Assembly (NCBI GenBank): GCA_949128115.1 | Contig: OX421967.1 | Span: forward strand, 23,204,635 to 23,268,634 | Length of the DNA: 64,000 bases | DNA from: Anaspis maculata | Lineage: Eukaryota; Arthropoda; Insecta; Coleoptera; Scraptiidae | Direction of reading: 5' to 3' | In this document: positions 44,298 through 55,441 of the stretch, piece after piece | Numbering within the stretch: the first letter of the stretch is position 1 | How the letters are laid out: each line of letters opens with the position of its first letter | Translations under genes and position numbers: made by a program | Notes under the pieces: generated by a model | Told to the model about the DNA's origin: nothing | Database searches by the model: none | Seen by the model: only the letters and a program-made list of their open reading frames with translations

Positions 44298-47200
44298 AAA
44301 ATAATGTTTTGCCCTTTGTCTTAACTTTAACAAGTCCCTTTGTCTTTCCTCGTTGCTTTTCGAACTTTAGTAAGCCCCCTTATTCCTTTTTGTAGTATTT
44401 GGAGCCCTACTGCGCAACCTAGTTTCTTCATGTCTTTTGAGCTCTGCTTAGTCCCCTTGCATCATTCCAAGAATTTTTGCTAGTACACCAAGCTTTAGGA
44501 GCACCAGTAAGCCCCCTTATACTTTCAGGAGATATTTGGCCCCTATCGAGCCCCTCATCTTTTCAAGTGTAATTTTTGAGCTCTAATGAGTCCTCTTATG
44601 TTTTTCATTGCTTTCAGATTTCCATAAGGCCCCTTTTTGCAGTCTTGTGTTATCAAGAGCTTCACTGGGCCCCCTTATTCTATATTCAACGTAACTTGAA
44701 GCCCTGCTGCCCCCCTTTGAATTTTCCATGAATTCCGGAGCAGCAAGCAGCGTTATGCCGTCATGGCATGTTGAAGCCCTATCGGGCCCCATTGTGCCTT
44801 CAGGTGTAGTTGGAGGCCCGTTGAGCCTCCTAATGTTTTTTCATAACTTTCGGAGTAGGTACCAGTGAGCCCCATTTCGCGTTATTTTGTTATACAGAGT
44901 TCCATGGGGCCCCCTTGTCTCTTCAATACCGTTTGAAGTTCTGTTGGGCCCCCTTGCACTTTTCCTATAGGCTTTTGGAGCAGTAGTTAGTCCCTTGTGC
45001 CTTTATGTTATATTCAACCCCTAATCCCTTGTTTCTTCAAATATAATTTGGAGCCCTGATGAACCCCCTTAGAGCCCCTTGAGCCCCCTTGTGTCACCAA
45101 TATCATTTGAAGCCCCACTAAGCCCTCTTGCATTTTTCCGTGACTTTCTGATTTTTATTGAGCCCTGCGTCATTTGGAGCCCTAAGTAGCCCCCTTGTGT
45201 GTTTTCGTGGCTTGTGCGTTCTTGCATTGCTGGAAGCCCTAGTGTAAGTCCCTTGTGCCTTCATGTGATATACGGAGCCCTATCGGACCCCCTTGTTCAC
45301 GCAAGTGTATAGTTTGGCGCCTAGTGAGCCCTTTTGTTTTTTGTCTGGCTATCAGAATTCCAGTAAGCCCCTTGTTACCTTCTTGTGTTATTCGAAGCTC
45401 TATTGGGCCCCCTTGTTTCCTCAACGTCTTTTGAAGCCCTGCTGAGCCTCCTTACATCTTTCTGCGACTTTCGGAGCAGTAGCAAGCACCTTCTGCCTTC
45501 AGGAGATATTCGGAGCCCTATCGGGCCCCATTGCGCAAACAGATAAGCTTGATTATGAAGAGCTTCATTGGGCCCCCTTGTCGTATTTCCGTGGCTTTCG
45601 GAGCTCTATCGGGTCCCCTTGTACCCTTATGTGTAGTTTGGAGCCCTAATCAGTCCATTTTTGTTTTTATTGGCTTTCAGTACTATGCAGTGAGTCCCCT
45701 TTTGCCTTTTCTCGTTATAAAGAGCCCCTTGTGTCATATCAGATGAAGTTCTACGGAGCTTCCTTGCACTTTCCCGTGATTTCTGGATTTTTCATAGGCC
45801 CCTTCTGCCCTATGTGTCCATTGGAGCCCTAACGAGCCCCCTCATGTGTTTTCGTGGCTTTCAGAATTCCAGTAAGCCATCTTGTGCGCTTTTGCATTTC
45901 TGGAAGCCCTAGTGTAAGTCCCTTGTGCCTCCATGTAATATACGGAGCCCTATCGGACCCTCTTGTGTCCGCAAGTGTAGTTTGGAGCCCTAGTGAGCCC
46001 CCTTGGGTCCATAAGTATAGCTTGGAGGCCTAGTGAGCCCCCTTGTGTTTTTCCATGACTATCAGAATTCCAGTGAGCCCCCTGTTGCCGTCTTATGTCA
46101 TCCAGAGCGTCAGTGGGCCCCCTTGTTTCTTCAATACGTCTTTTGAAGCCGTTCTGAGCCCCCTTACATATTTCCGTGGCTTCCAGAGCAGCAGTAAGCA
46201 CCTTGTGTCTTTATGTGATATTCAGAGCCCTATCGAACCCCCTTGTGTCTTCAAGTGTAGTATGGAGCCCTAATGAGCCGCCTTGTGTTTTTTCGTAGCT
46301 TCCGGAATTCCAGTGAGCCCCTTTTGCCTTCTGTTGCTATATAAAGCTCCTTGGGCTCCCTTGTGCCTTTCTGTGATATGCGGAGCCCTATCGGACCCCC
46401 TTGTGCCGGTTAGTGTAGTTTAGAGTCCTAGTGAGCCTCTTTTGTTTTTTTATGGCTTCCAGAAACCCAGTCACCTCCCTTTTGCCTTTTTTGATTATAC
46501 AGAGCTCCATTGGGCCCCCTTGTTGTATTTCCATGGCTTTTGGAGCTCTATCGGATCCCCTTTGTTTTGTGCCCTTATGTGTAGTTTGGAGCCCCAACCA
46601 GTCCACTTGTGTTGGCTTTTAGAGTATCATACAGTAGGCCCCCTTTTGCCTCTTCTTGTTGTGAAGAGCCCCCTGGGCCTCCTTGTGTAACCAATATTAT
46701 ATGAATATCTACGGAGCCTCCATGCATTTTCCCGTGATTTCCAGATTTTTGTTAGGCCCCTTGTGCCCTATGTGTCGTTAAGAGCCCTAATGAGCCCCAT
46801 TATGTGTTTTCGTGGCTTTCAGAATTCCAGTAAGCCATCTTGTGCGCTTTTACATTGCTGGAAGCCCTAGTGTAAGTCCCTTGTGCCTTCATGTGATATA
46901 CGGAGCTCTATCGGGCCCCCTTGTACCCGCAAGAGTAGTTTGGAGCCCTAGTGAGCCCCCTTGTGTCCATACGTGTAGCTTGGAACCCTAGTGAGCCCCC
47001 TCGTTTCCATGAGTGTAGCTTGGAGCCCTAGTGAGCCCCCTCATGTTCTTCAATGCGACTATCAGAATTCCAGTGAGCCTCCTGTTGCCTTCTTGTGTCA
47101 TCCGTAGCTGCCGTGAGCCCCCTTGTTTCTTCAACGTCTTTTGAAGCCCTACATGCTGAGCCCCATTACATCTTTCCGTGGCTTTCGAAGCAGTAGTAAG

Positions 47201-47426
47201 CACCTTGTGCCTCTATGTGATATTCGGAACCCTCTCGAAGCTCCATAAGGCCCCCTTGTGTTTTCAATATCGTTTGAAGCCTTGCTGAGCCCCGTTGCAT
47301 TTTTTCGTGGCGTTCGGATCTCTGTCGGAACCCCTTGCATTTGCTTATGATTTTCAGATCCTTTAATTGAGCCCCCTTGTGTCTTCATGTGTAATATAAC
47401 CCCCTTACCTTCCGAAGCCTTCACTT
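44298..47426. repeat. Interior degenerate ~40-bp tandem array
   Basis: The consensus has GGAGCCCTAGTGAGCCCCC, then TTGTGT and a ~15-nt variable part. In the best region (46930-47040) successive units are 40 bp apart (GTAGTTTGGA, GTAGCTTGGA, GTAGCTTGGA). Roughly 75 units fit the length. Every unit puts G-runs (GGGGG, GGG) on the minus strand, so the whole array could form G-quadruplexes. Minus-strand frames such as 45239-45424 and 45950-46201 are products of the repeat, not genes. Confidence 0.85.
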
Positions 47427-47564
47427 GCGACGAATTGTCCGCGGGACGAATTGTCCGTGAGACGAATTGTCCGCGGGACGAATTGTCCGCGGGACGAACT
47501 GTCCGCGGGACGAATTGTCCGCGACGAATTGTCCGCTACGAATTGTCCGCGGGACGAATTGTCC
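47427..47564 (-). repeat. Right terminal array, inverted, nine units
   Basis: On the minus strand the suffixes read CCCGC, AGC, CGC, CCCGC, CCCGC, CCCGC, CTCAC, CCCGC, CGC. The first five and the ninth match the left array position by position, including the two short units. One unit has GGACAGTTCG instead of GGACAATTCG. The array length of 138 bp equals the left one. Confidence 0.9.
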
Positions 47565-47580
47565 TAGCACCGCAAAATAG

Positions 47581-48311
47581 TACTAGTAGAGTAGGTACTC
47601 AGTTACGTCGTACTTCATACTTCAACTACAAAACACGTGTGATAAATCTTGGGGATGTAGGTGGGTCTTGAAGGCTGTGGAATGTGTCATGACTCATCCT
47701 CAACTACAGCATTCGCTCGAAGGTCTAGAGGGAAATCACAGGAAAACTGCTAGACGTGGCTCGATGTTGTAGCCCAGTCAATGAAAGCATAATTTAGAAG
47801 AATAGCGCAAATAAATAGTGTAGTTCTGAAAATTGGTAGAGATGTTTTCGAAAGCTTGCTGATTACTGTATAGAAAGTCCCCATTGATAGGGGATGTGGA
47901 ATCGCCGCCATCTTGGATTATTGGTACATTTGAAGTATCTTTTGCAATTATCTCAATTAAAGGCGATCCCATCAAAAACGGTTGCCTTAGTTCAAATGAG
48001 AGACCATCAATGTCTACAAAAAAGTTGCGGATCACTTTCACGTATCTGTCATAACTTTAGAGAAATTGGCCTGTGAGCGTCAGGTGTGAGTCGTGGAGGA
48101 AATATTTCATTTCTCACGGTGTTTTTGAAGAATCCCGAAAAACTACAATGCAGTGCTATTCAGTTAATCTTTGTTTATGAGTAATAAAATTAAAAAAATA
48201 ATTTTGCCTTCACTTCAAAAGATATAAGGGGGGGGACAAAGGGAAAAAATTGAACCTCTAATATTTCGGTTATTCAAGAAAATTTTAAAAACATTTTTGG
48301 GAGGAATTATA
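47581..48311. other. Non-coding stretch
   Basis: No gene recognised. A G-run lies near 48230. Confidence 0.35.
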
Positions 48312-48653
48312 AGTGATCCATTCATGATACAAGGTGCAAAAGACAGACCAATCATTGTATAGGGTGAGCCTGTACCCCGGATTTTTTCAGACCGCGCGTG
48401 AATTTGCAAAGCCGCATCTAAACATCTGAAAATAATCGTAACCAACACTACCAAAATCAGAACAATGAGTGGCAGACAAACCAGTTTAGATAAGCCGTTG
48501 TTCTGATTCTCGTAGTGTTGGTTACGGACGTTTTCTGGTGTTGAGATGCGCTTTGCAGGTTTACGCGCGGTCTGAAAAAATCGGGGTACAGACTCACCCT
48601 GTACAATGAATGATTGGTCTGTCTTTTGCACCTTGTAGCATAAAAGGATCACT
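48312..48653. repeat. Hairpin palindrome split at its centre by a CAGGGTGAG element
   Basis: Outer arms 48312-48359 and 48602-48653 pair through AAGGTGCAAAAGACAGACCA and ATCATTGTA. The inner element 48360-48601 has ends TAGGGTGAGCCTGTACCCC and the complement of CAGGGTGAGTCTGTACCCC, with TA on both sides. The TA lies at the dyad axis of the outer arms (CATTG-TA-CAATG). Confidence 0.75.
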
Positions 48654-48705
48654 CATCATTTCCCTCAAACCTTTTTTTTATTTTTTCTTTAAATAACTGT
48701 TAGAT

Positions 48706-49470
48706 TTTTAATGTGTTGTTGCGTTCCCAACTGAATCGCATTCCGTAAGCACAATTACGAAGACATATTTTTTGCAATGTCATTTTCTCAAGACGTGATG
48801 ACCTCTTCGGCACACCTTTCACAGCATTTTTTTCAATGTTTGTACTGGATAAAACTGTTAAGTTTCGCAGATATGAAAAGCTTGAACTTTTTTCTTAGTA
48901 ATTTTCATGCAACATGGCTTTGAAAGGCACAAAAAAGCTCTAAAAGTATTTTGTTGCTGGGTCGTTAAATTTTTGGCATGTTGATTTTGTAGTAGGGGAA
49001 ACGCGCCAATAAATCAGATCTATATAGTCCAGGCGATTCAGTTCTAGCGGAAAATATACCTACTAATACCTGACGATTCTGCGTTTTGTGGTACTGCAAT
49101 GAAATACGGCATGGAAGAATCTTTTCTGCTAAAACCAAACCTCCTACTATAAAATCAAAATACCACAAGTTTGGACGGCCCAGCGGAAAACAATTCTTTT
49201 TGGGCTTTCTTGAGCGTTTTAGAGTCATGTTGCGTCGGAAACACCAAGAAAAGAGTTCGAGGTCTCCATTCCTGCAAAAATTACGAGTGATATCTAGTGT
49301 GAATAATATAGAAAGAAATGCTCTTGGAAAAGAGATACTGAAAAGGTCACCACTTTTTCGAAAAATACCATTGCAAAAGAAACTTCTTCATAGTTGGGTT
49401 TACGGAATGCGGTTCAGTTGGGAACGCAGCAAAACATATGAATTTATCGTCTCCTTGCATAGAAGAAAAA
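48706..49470. repeat. Foldback-like inverted repeat, arms ~300 bp
   Basis: Left GTTGCGTTCCCAACTGAATC and right complement of GCTGCGTTCCCAACTGAACC. Inward pairs include GCATTCCGTAA, GGTGACC or GATGACC, and TTGATTTT(G/A)TAGTAGG. The loop of about 130 bp lies near 49010-49140. A 158-codon plus-strand frame (49086-49562, starting at TTG) covers the right arm and is probably not a gene. Confidence 0.6.
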
Positions 49471-49978
49471 CAGCTTTTTTGATCCCTGCCAAAGAAATTT
49501 TTTTCAAGTGTGAAAGATGGAAGGACACGATGACAATTGATGAAAACATTTTCAATAGATAGAGGAGTTGCTTGAGAAATTTGCTTAGCAGCTCCTGCAA
49601 AATCGGAGCATGAGCAGATACTCCGTTTTTATGCATATGACCCAATAACGCAAATGACATTTCGAGTCTGAACATCAGTGACGCAATTTTCCATTGTGTT
49701 CTTGACATCAGGTTTCATCGCATTTTCACTAATCATGAAAAAAAACTGATGAACAAATAATGAGAATTATTGAAATATGATAGTACCCTTCGTTAGATAC
49801 AATGCTAAAATCATGATACAAATAGTTGGATAAAAAACAACTTGTGTGTAATTTATTGTCACATCCTGTGAGAAAAAGCACACTTACAAGAAATGTAGGA
49901 ACATTAGGAAACTTGTAGGAACTTGTAGACCACAAAGTAACTCAGGATTTTATGTAGGATGATCACTAATAAAGCATC
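49471..49978. other. Non-coding stretch
   Basis: No gene or repeat recognised. Confidence 0.35.
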
Positions 49979-50040
49979 AAAGGACCCCGCACAAAAGTAG
50001 GCAAAAGTGGTCTCGGTGAATTTGGCTGAAAATTGGCATA

Positions 50041-51036
50041 CAGTACGTTTTTTAATCAAAAAACCACCACCTGTTGCTTTCAGTTGGTAGAAGAAAAAAA
50101 TTCCTGTTGCACGATTAATGTTGTTATGTTGACTATCTATGATGTTGACGTTAGGTCAAAAAAGAAAAAATGTCAGGGATGTCAGGCCCGTCAGGTTATT
50201 CAAATTCAAAACTCAAAAAGCCGCTTTGACAAGTACGCCGAGAAAACGCGGAATTTGTTGAAACGCGAGTTGAAAATATCGTTGGTTAAATCTATTACGG
50301 TCGAAACAGAAGATGAAAATCGTGTCGCAAACCTTTGGCAAGTGGCACTCGTCAAGTTTTTCAGCAGAACAGTGGCAAAAAAATATCCCTCACTGCAGAA
50401 AATTGATTCATAGAGACTGGGACAGAGACATGGGGAATTCAAGCATCAAGGACATTCCACCAATTATGATAAGTTTGGCAGAAACCGACTCATAGGATGC
50501 AGAATTGGCTGATTCTTCTGCTTCAGACTTTGAAGATGAAGCTGGTGATGCACATGAGGTTGCCACTGGAACTTATTCTGATAATGGCGACGAGGATATT
50601 AGCGCGATTGCAATATTCACGGGCATCGCAACTGCGAGCGCGGGCTGCAGCAACAGCAGCCAGTTTCTTTCCGTTTTATTCCTTGTTCTAGTTTTCTTTT
50701 TCATGGTTAATTTGATGTAACTGCTAGGTAGAGGCCGAGGTATGATCTGAAATAAATGAGTACCTACCTCATGTAACCAACCAGGCTCTTCGTCATGAAT
50801 AGGAAATTATCGTATTCACAATATCGCTTTAAATTATCTACAAACTTCACACAGCATATTTTTTTGACATGAACCTGTGTCAGTGTGAAGTGCGACAATA
50901 ACCTAAATAATTACAGACCGTCTGTACTCGCAACAGTGTCAAAAATATTCCTAAATTTTCACACTAGACAGCGTTGCCGTTGTTCTTTTGGGGGTAGAAT
51001 GCGACGTTGGTGGTTTTTTGATTAAAAAACGTACTG
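50041..51036. mobile_element. 996-bp TIR element (CAGTACG ends), nested, TA duplication
   Basis: Ends CAGTACGTTTTTTAATCAAA and the complement of the identical sequence, followed inward by AAACCACCA on both sides. TA at 50039-50040 and 51037-51038. A plus-strand frame through the left end to 50413 reads SKKKKCQGCQARQVIQIQNS and KKYPSLQKIDS. It is too short and unlike known transposases to name; a decayed transposase or nothing are both possible. Confidence 0.7.
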
Positions 51037-51360
51037 TACTTGTACATCTTCACTTTCTGATCGAATACTCAAAATTACAGTTACTTTCTATGTACAGTTT
51101 TCAAGCTATACAGGGATTTGTACAGGATGTGCGGAAAATTTGAACCCCTTTGGGGGCCCAATTTTTGTGATGATTTGAAGGTTGAAGAACTTATCCGAAA
51201 CAGTTTTTCACATAAAAATCAAATCTCTCCTCTGGAACTTCCTATATCTCACGGTATACAGGGTGTGCTTTTTTTCAATTTTCAACAACGATTTTTTTAT
51301 CGACAGTCGATTGGATATCTTTTAACCACATTTTCCTTGGAAATGACACTTATATAGCCA

Positions 51361-51415
51361 GTTTGTCTGTCTGTCTTTGTGTGTGTCTGTCTTTGTGTGT
51401 GTCTGTCTGTCTGTG

Positions 51416-51468
<53 letters not shown>

Positions 51469-51475
51469 TTCCGTG
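51361..51475. repeat. (TGTC)n microsatellite
   Basis: Long TGTC tract with TTTGTGTG interruptions at the inner end of the left arm. The inverse (ACAG)n is shorter at about 52340-52376. Confidence 0.85.
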
Positions 51476-52760
51476 TATAAACTAAAAAGTTGTACTTCTC
51501 TTTGGGGAATAAAGCTAGAGCCCTGAAACGTCTTCCAGTGGATAGCTTATGTATTCAAGGGTGGCCAAGGGCTAATGGGAACAAATCCATACATAGTTAT
51601 CATTATTATTATCATCAAAAACCAAAGTTTTTCTCTACAATAATAAGGTGAACTCTTCTTCGAGGAATAAACGTAGATATCTGTAACTTTCCCGACGAAT
51701 AGAACCTTATGTCTCCAATGATGGCCAATGGCTGGATGGTATAGTTGCTCCGCCATCTGGCCATTGAAATCTCTTACTCGTGGAACGATTTTCATGAAAC
51801 TGGAAGTTACTCTTGTCCCGTATAAACATTCTTATTTTGAGACTGAACTTCATGACTGTGTTGCTATCTTGGCCTTACCTATCGAACAAATATAGATACA
51901 CATTTCAGCGACATAAAAATCGCCAACTTTATAGTCAAACTCGTGTTGATTTTTGCTCCAGATAGTACGAATATTTAGGTACTTTTTAAAATACACCATG
52001 TAGATAACTTGATTTCTAATATCCCAGGAAATTGATCGTATGGAGCGATATAACCATTTTTCTACTTTTCTTATTGGTTCAAAAAGCAAACTATCAACCT
52101 TTTTTGTTTTGTTTAATGTATAATGTTTTATTCACACCTGACAACAAAATGTATTTGCTCAACACAAAATTCTTGCGATTATATAGTTTCACCAATTTTT
52201 TGACAGGTTGTAGCTGAATGAGGCTACAATGATAATAAATGATAAATAAATGAGGCTAAAAAGTATTTATTTTGTTAATCAGAAAAAACTCGATCATATG
52301 TCGATGGAAAAGTCGATACATACTCAATTAAAATTGACACTCAGGCAGACACACAGACAAACAGACAGACAGACAAACTGGCCATATGAGTGCCATTTCC
52401 AAGGAAAATGGGCTAAAAAGATATCCAATTCACTGTCGATAAAAAAATCGTTGTTGAAAATTGAAAAAAAGCACACCCTGTATACTGTGAGATATAAAAA
52501 TTCCTGAGGAGATTTGATTTCTTTGTAAAAAACTCTCTTGGATAAACTTTTCAACCTTGAAATTATCACAAAAAGTAAGCCCCCGAAGAGGTTCAAATTT
52601 TCCGCACATCCTGTACAAATCCCTGTATAGCTGGAAAACTGTACATAGAAAGTAACTGTAAGTTTGAGTATTCGATCAGAAAGTAAAGATCTACAAGTCT
52701 GCCAATTTTCAGCAAAATTCACCGAGACCACTTTTGCCTACTTTTTGTGCGGGGTCCTTT

Positions 52761-52995
52761 CTTCAAGTCTTGATTTTCCTGGAAAGGAAGTGTCAGATCA
52801 CGAAGTCAATCGAAATTATGCGATAAATTGGTGTCAGAAGTAGGGTAACGGAAGCAGACAGATACGAGTTTGAGGAGCTCAAGACGGCGAATTCTCGTTG
52901 CTGGAACACATGGAAACATTCCTGAATGAGCAGAAGAGTTGTGGAAAAGACCTACAGTATGAGCGGCAGCATGCTTATGCATCCTAACGTGTACC
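52761..52995 (+). mobile_element. LTR-retrotransposon leader remnant with primer-binding site
   Basis: TGGTGTCAGAAGTAGG at 52829-52844 matches the primer-binding sequence TGGTGTCAGAAGTGGG used by many gypsy-like elements. It is followed by an in-frame start of a gag-like stretch (LLEHMETFLNEQKS) that soon breaks. No LTR or pol could be delimited. Confidence 0.4.
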
Positions 52996-53599
52996 TTTAA
53001 AAAAAAAAGGGACTGGCGTATGGACGGTAACTGAATCCGGCTATTTCGCAGACTGTAATTATTATGGAAAGACTAACTTGTCTGAAACGTAGTGCACTAG
53101 ACGTCTAATAATAATTTATCTTGGCTCAGGTTACAGCTGCCTCGGCTTCGCTTCATGTACTTTACCCAGTTATTATTTTTTTGCTAACAGGGATTATGTT
53201 GTGAACCGGGTATTTATCCCATTTTCGATTATTTTGGCGGTTTTATCCGCCATTATATTTCATTATTATTTCCCGAGGGAAGGTGGACAAACTGACCTAT
53301 GCACGTCATCACTTATGGAGCTCGATATCTGGAAAAATTCGATTGGTGAAAACCGAATCTCGATTGATTTTGTTCATGATGGTTATTCAGTTGTGTCAGT
53401 TCAACACCGGTTTCAACAGATCGAGATTTTTTGGACGGATGACCACAACCTGTTTTTCGGAAAGCTCATTACAAGATGTATTAGACGAAACCTGACCCAG
53501 ACACTTTAGTTCTCTAGATCGTACAAATGAAATACACAGGTCATCTCGAAATAAATTTGATGAAGGGATCCATTTTTCTTGTAGAGGAGATGTATATTA
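52996..53599. other. Non-coding stretch, one 102-codon frame
   Basis: A plus-strand frame at 53201-53509 (non-ATG start) opens with a hydrophobic run (FIPFSIILAVLSAIIFHYYF), but no family is recognised and there is no context to support it. Confidence 0.3.
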
Positions 53600-53840
53600 T
53601 AACGTGTAAATAAGGTGGTCTTCTCCACTTATTTTTTAACTTGTTTACTGCAGTTTCAGCTTTATAAATATAATGTAAAAGCCATTTTCAAAAATATTAA
53701 TTGCACATAACGTTTCAACTCTATGTGTCAAATGTTGCACTTATATTTTTGAAAATGGCTTTCACATTATATTTATAAAGCTGAAACTGCAGTAAACAAG
53801 TTGAAAAATAAGTGAAGAAGACTACCTTATTTACACGTTA
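53600..53840. repeat. 241-bp palindromic MITE (TAACGTG ends)
   Basis: TAACGTGTAAATAAGGT at the left and its complement at the right. The arms are nearly perfect through AACTTGTTTACTGCAGTTTC, AGCTTTATAAATATAATGT and GCCATTTTCAAAAATA. The loop is ~45 bp. No coding. Confidence 0.85.
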
Positions 53841-53940
53841 TCATCTCAAAATGTCACACCATAACAGTACTACGGTGCAGGGAATCATTAATGCAACTCA
53901 CAAAAAAATTCAAAGATATTTGACTTATTATTGAAGTTAC

Positions 53941-54352
53941 GAAGGGTGAAAGGATGGTCGTTCGAACCCTTCTAGTTTAGTTATTTGAAAATACTTCAGT
54001 AAACTGTTTGTAGCAGAATTACGAGAGAGAAATATCGACCACTGGGTTGTGTAGATGATTTCAATTTGTTGTACAGGGTGAGTCCTGGTGTGATTTCTCC
54101 CAAAGAATTTCCTTGGTAAAAAACCGTCTACATCTGTTGAGAGACCAATCGAATGATTTTGGAGCATTTCTGAAGAAAAATAATGATCGAGGTTTCGGCC
54201 TCACCCTGTATAGTAAATGGAACTCCAATATCTACACACCCAGTGGTTGATATTTAATATAACTGCCACCAACAGTACACTAAAATATTTTGAAATATTT
54301 TAACTAAAGAGAAGGGTTCGAAGGACCACCCTTTGACCATTAAGAAGAACTC
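53941..54352. repeat. Palindrome split at its centre by a 135-bp CAGGGTGAG element
   Basis: Outer arms (53941-54073 and 54209-54352) pair through GGTTCGAAGG or CGTTCGAACC, AAGGGT, ACCACTGGGT and GTGTAGAT. The inner element 54074-54208 begins CAGGGTGAG, ends CTCACCCTG-like (CCTCACCCTG), and is flanked by TA on both sides near the dyad axis. The outer family also occurs at 15861-16020. Confidence 0.65.
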
Positions 54353-54481
54353 CAATAACAAAAGTCAAAGAATTTTTCTATCATTTTTTGTGGGCTTCAT
54401 TGATATTACATCGTTGTACCGTTCTGGTGCGTCATTTCGAAATCACCCTATATGCATGACTCAGTTTGAGCGGATGAACTA

Positions 54482-54563
54482 GACCGGAAGCACCAAGTCA
54501 ACGTGGTATACACGGACTTTGCGACGGCGTTTGATCATCTAGATCACACAATATTAAGCACTT
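54482..54563 (+). pseudogene. RT piece 1: catalytic motif A
   Basis: Reads DRKHQVNVVYTDFATAFDHL followed by DHTILSTF. The Asp of the V-Y-x-D-F-x-x-AFD box is intact. The coding sequence is then interrupted by an inverted repeat. Confidence 0.8.
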
Positions 54564-54700
54564 TCCTTTTACAACAAAACTAACTGATCTGATCTAAGTT
54601 AGAGAGAGAAAGAGCGAGAAATCACATGCGCGAAAGTGAGATACCACTAACAACTTAGGTCAGAATACTTAGTTTAGGTTGTAAAACGAAAGCACCTCTT
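54564..54700. repeat. Diverged inverted repeat, ~137 bp
   Basis: TTTTACAAC then CTAACTGATCTGATCTAAGT on the left. The complement of TTTTACAACC, CTAAGTATTCTGACCTAAGT on the right. Imperfect arms of ~45 bp. Confidence 0.5.
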
Positions 54701-54730
54701 GGTCAAGAAGCTTGAGTCTTTTCTTGCTGG

Positions 54731-54885
54731 TTCCACCAAAAGTTTTTTGAGCAAGTCAACTGCAGTCTGCGTTAGTTCCTATGACACAACCAATTGCAAG
54801 ACCAGTTGCTGGCCAGTTGCTTAGCAACCTACTCAGATTGAAGTTAACTTGCTCATAAAACTTTTGGTGGAACCTGCAGTTAGGC
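54731..54885. repeat. Inverted repeat (GGTTCCACCAAAAG ends), 155 bp
   Basis: GGTTCCACCAAAAGTTTT, GAGCAAGT and AACT on the left with complements on the right. Shares TTCCACCA with the MITE at 33963-34194. Confidence 0.65.
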
Positions 54886-54890
54886 TGTCA

Positions 54891-55180
54891 GTTGTAACCT
54901 TGTTCAAGTCCATTTTATTTCTCAGTCTATATGCAGGCTTCTGGGTTTTCTCAAGGACTGTCCTGAGACCTGACCTGTTTGGTATATTTATTAAACGACA
55001 TCGTTGCGGATCTGAATCTGCCCTGCCAACTTAATACCGATGACATGGAACTGCATCAAACCATCCGTACACTTGTTGATTGCATGGCGCTGCAGGGTAG
55101 CCTTGACATCTTGAATGAGTGATGTATCCATAATCGGCTGCCAATAAATATCAAAAAATGCAGCGTATCAAGTTATCACA
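54891..55180 (+). pseudogene. RT piece 2: motifs B to D
   Basis: SGFSQGLS, a stop, then LVYLLNDIVADLNLPCQL, NTDDMELHQTI (motif C with both Asp; the usual Y-A is N-T) and LVDCMALQGSLDILNEW. It ends with a KKCS-type block near 55170. Internal stop and frame changes. Confidence 0.75.
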
Positions 55181-55203
55181 CAATTGCGTCGCCTTCAGTC
55201 TAT

Positions 55204-55374
55204 TGGCGGCTTTACAGAGCTTCGTATGTCGCCGGCGACAGTGTCGCTGGCCAATAGGATTCGATCTGCCTGTACTCCCCTAGCTCACTTCATTATTCCC
55301 GCGACACGAGTTATTCAACTACAGTGGAGTGGGAGAGTGTCGTCGGCGACATACGAAGTTCTGTAAAGCCGCCA
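55204..55374. mobile_element. 171-bp MITE, TGGCGGCTTTACAG family, copy 1
   Basis: TGGCGGCTTTACAGAGCTTC at 55204, then GTATGTCGCCGGCGACA. The complement is at the right end. TAT flanks both sides (55201-55203, 55375-55377), a 3-bp target duplication as made by PIF/Harbinger-type elements. Inner CCAATAGGATTCGATCTGCC is shared with copy 2. Confidence 0.8.
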
Positions 55375-55441
55375 TATCACTGTGAGTATCGACGGTGAGG
55401 TTTTGAGTAGGCCGTCTGTGATGACGGATATGTGAGAGTTA

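Larger units (their letters stand above)
44153..47571. mobile_element. Foldback-like element, 3419 bp, 9-bp target duplication
   Basis: Immediately outside lie GCAAAATAG (44144-44152) and GCAAAATAG (47572-47580), a perfect 9-bp duplication. The ends (CGTGACC and, inverted, GGTGCTA) lead into inverted arrays of nine GGACAATTCGTC-type units on each side. The ~3.1-kb interior is a degenerate tandem array of a ~40-bp unit. No transposase is present. Terminal inverted repeats made of short tandem units plus a 9-bp duplication are the hallmarks of Foldback/MULE-like elements of flies. I infer relationship by architecture, not sequence. Confidence 0.8.
49979..52760. mobile_element. Long inverted repeat (AAAGGACCCCGC ends), 2782 bp, with nested insertion
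   Basis: AAAGGACCCCGCACAAAA at 49979 is matched by its complement ending 52760. The left arm is 49979-50040 plus 51037-51475, because a 996-bp element sits inside it. The right arm is about 52330-52760. Pairs include TTTCTGATCGAATACTCAAA, GGATTTGTACAGGATGTGCG and CTATACAGGGTGTGC or CCTGTATAC. Both arms end in the same tetranucleotide microsatellite in inverse orientation, (TGTC)n and (GACA)n. No coding genes. The single-copy loop is 51476-52330. Confidence 0.7.

Noticed and set aside
45239..47424. Several minus-strand frames of 60-90 codons reading repeats such as RITQEGNKGLTG and GLTRAPNYT
   Set aside because: They are translations of the ~40-bp tandem array inside the Foldback-like element, change frame between units and have no common start.
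49086..49562. 158-codon basic plus-strand frame
   Set aside because: It starts at TTG and covers the right arm of an inverted repeat; the left arm has no equivalent open frame on the other strand.
51118..52618. Frames beginning MYRMCGKFEPL on both strands near 51118 and 52618
   Set aside because: They are the two copies of the same inverted-repeat arm, decayed differently, with no support as protein.
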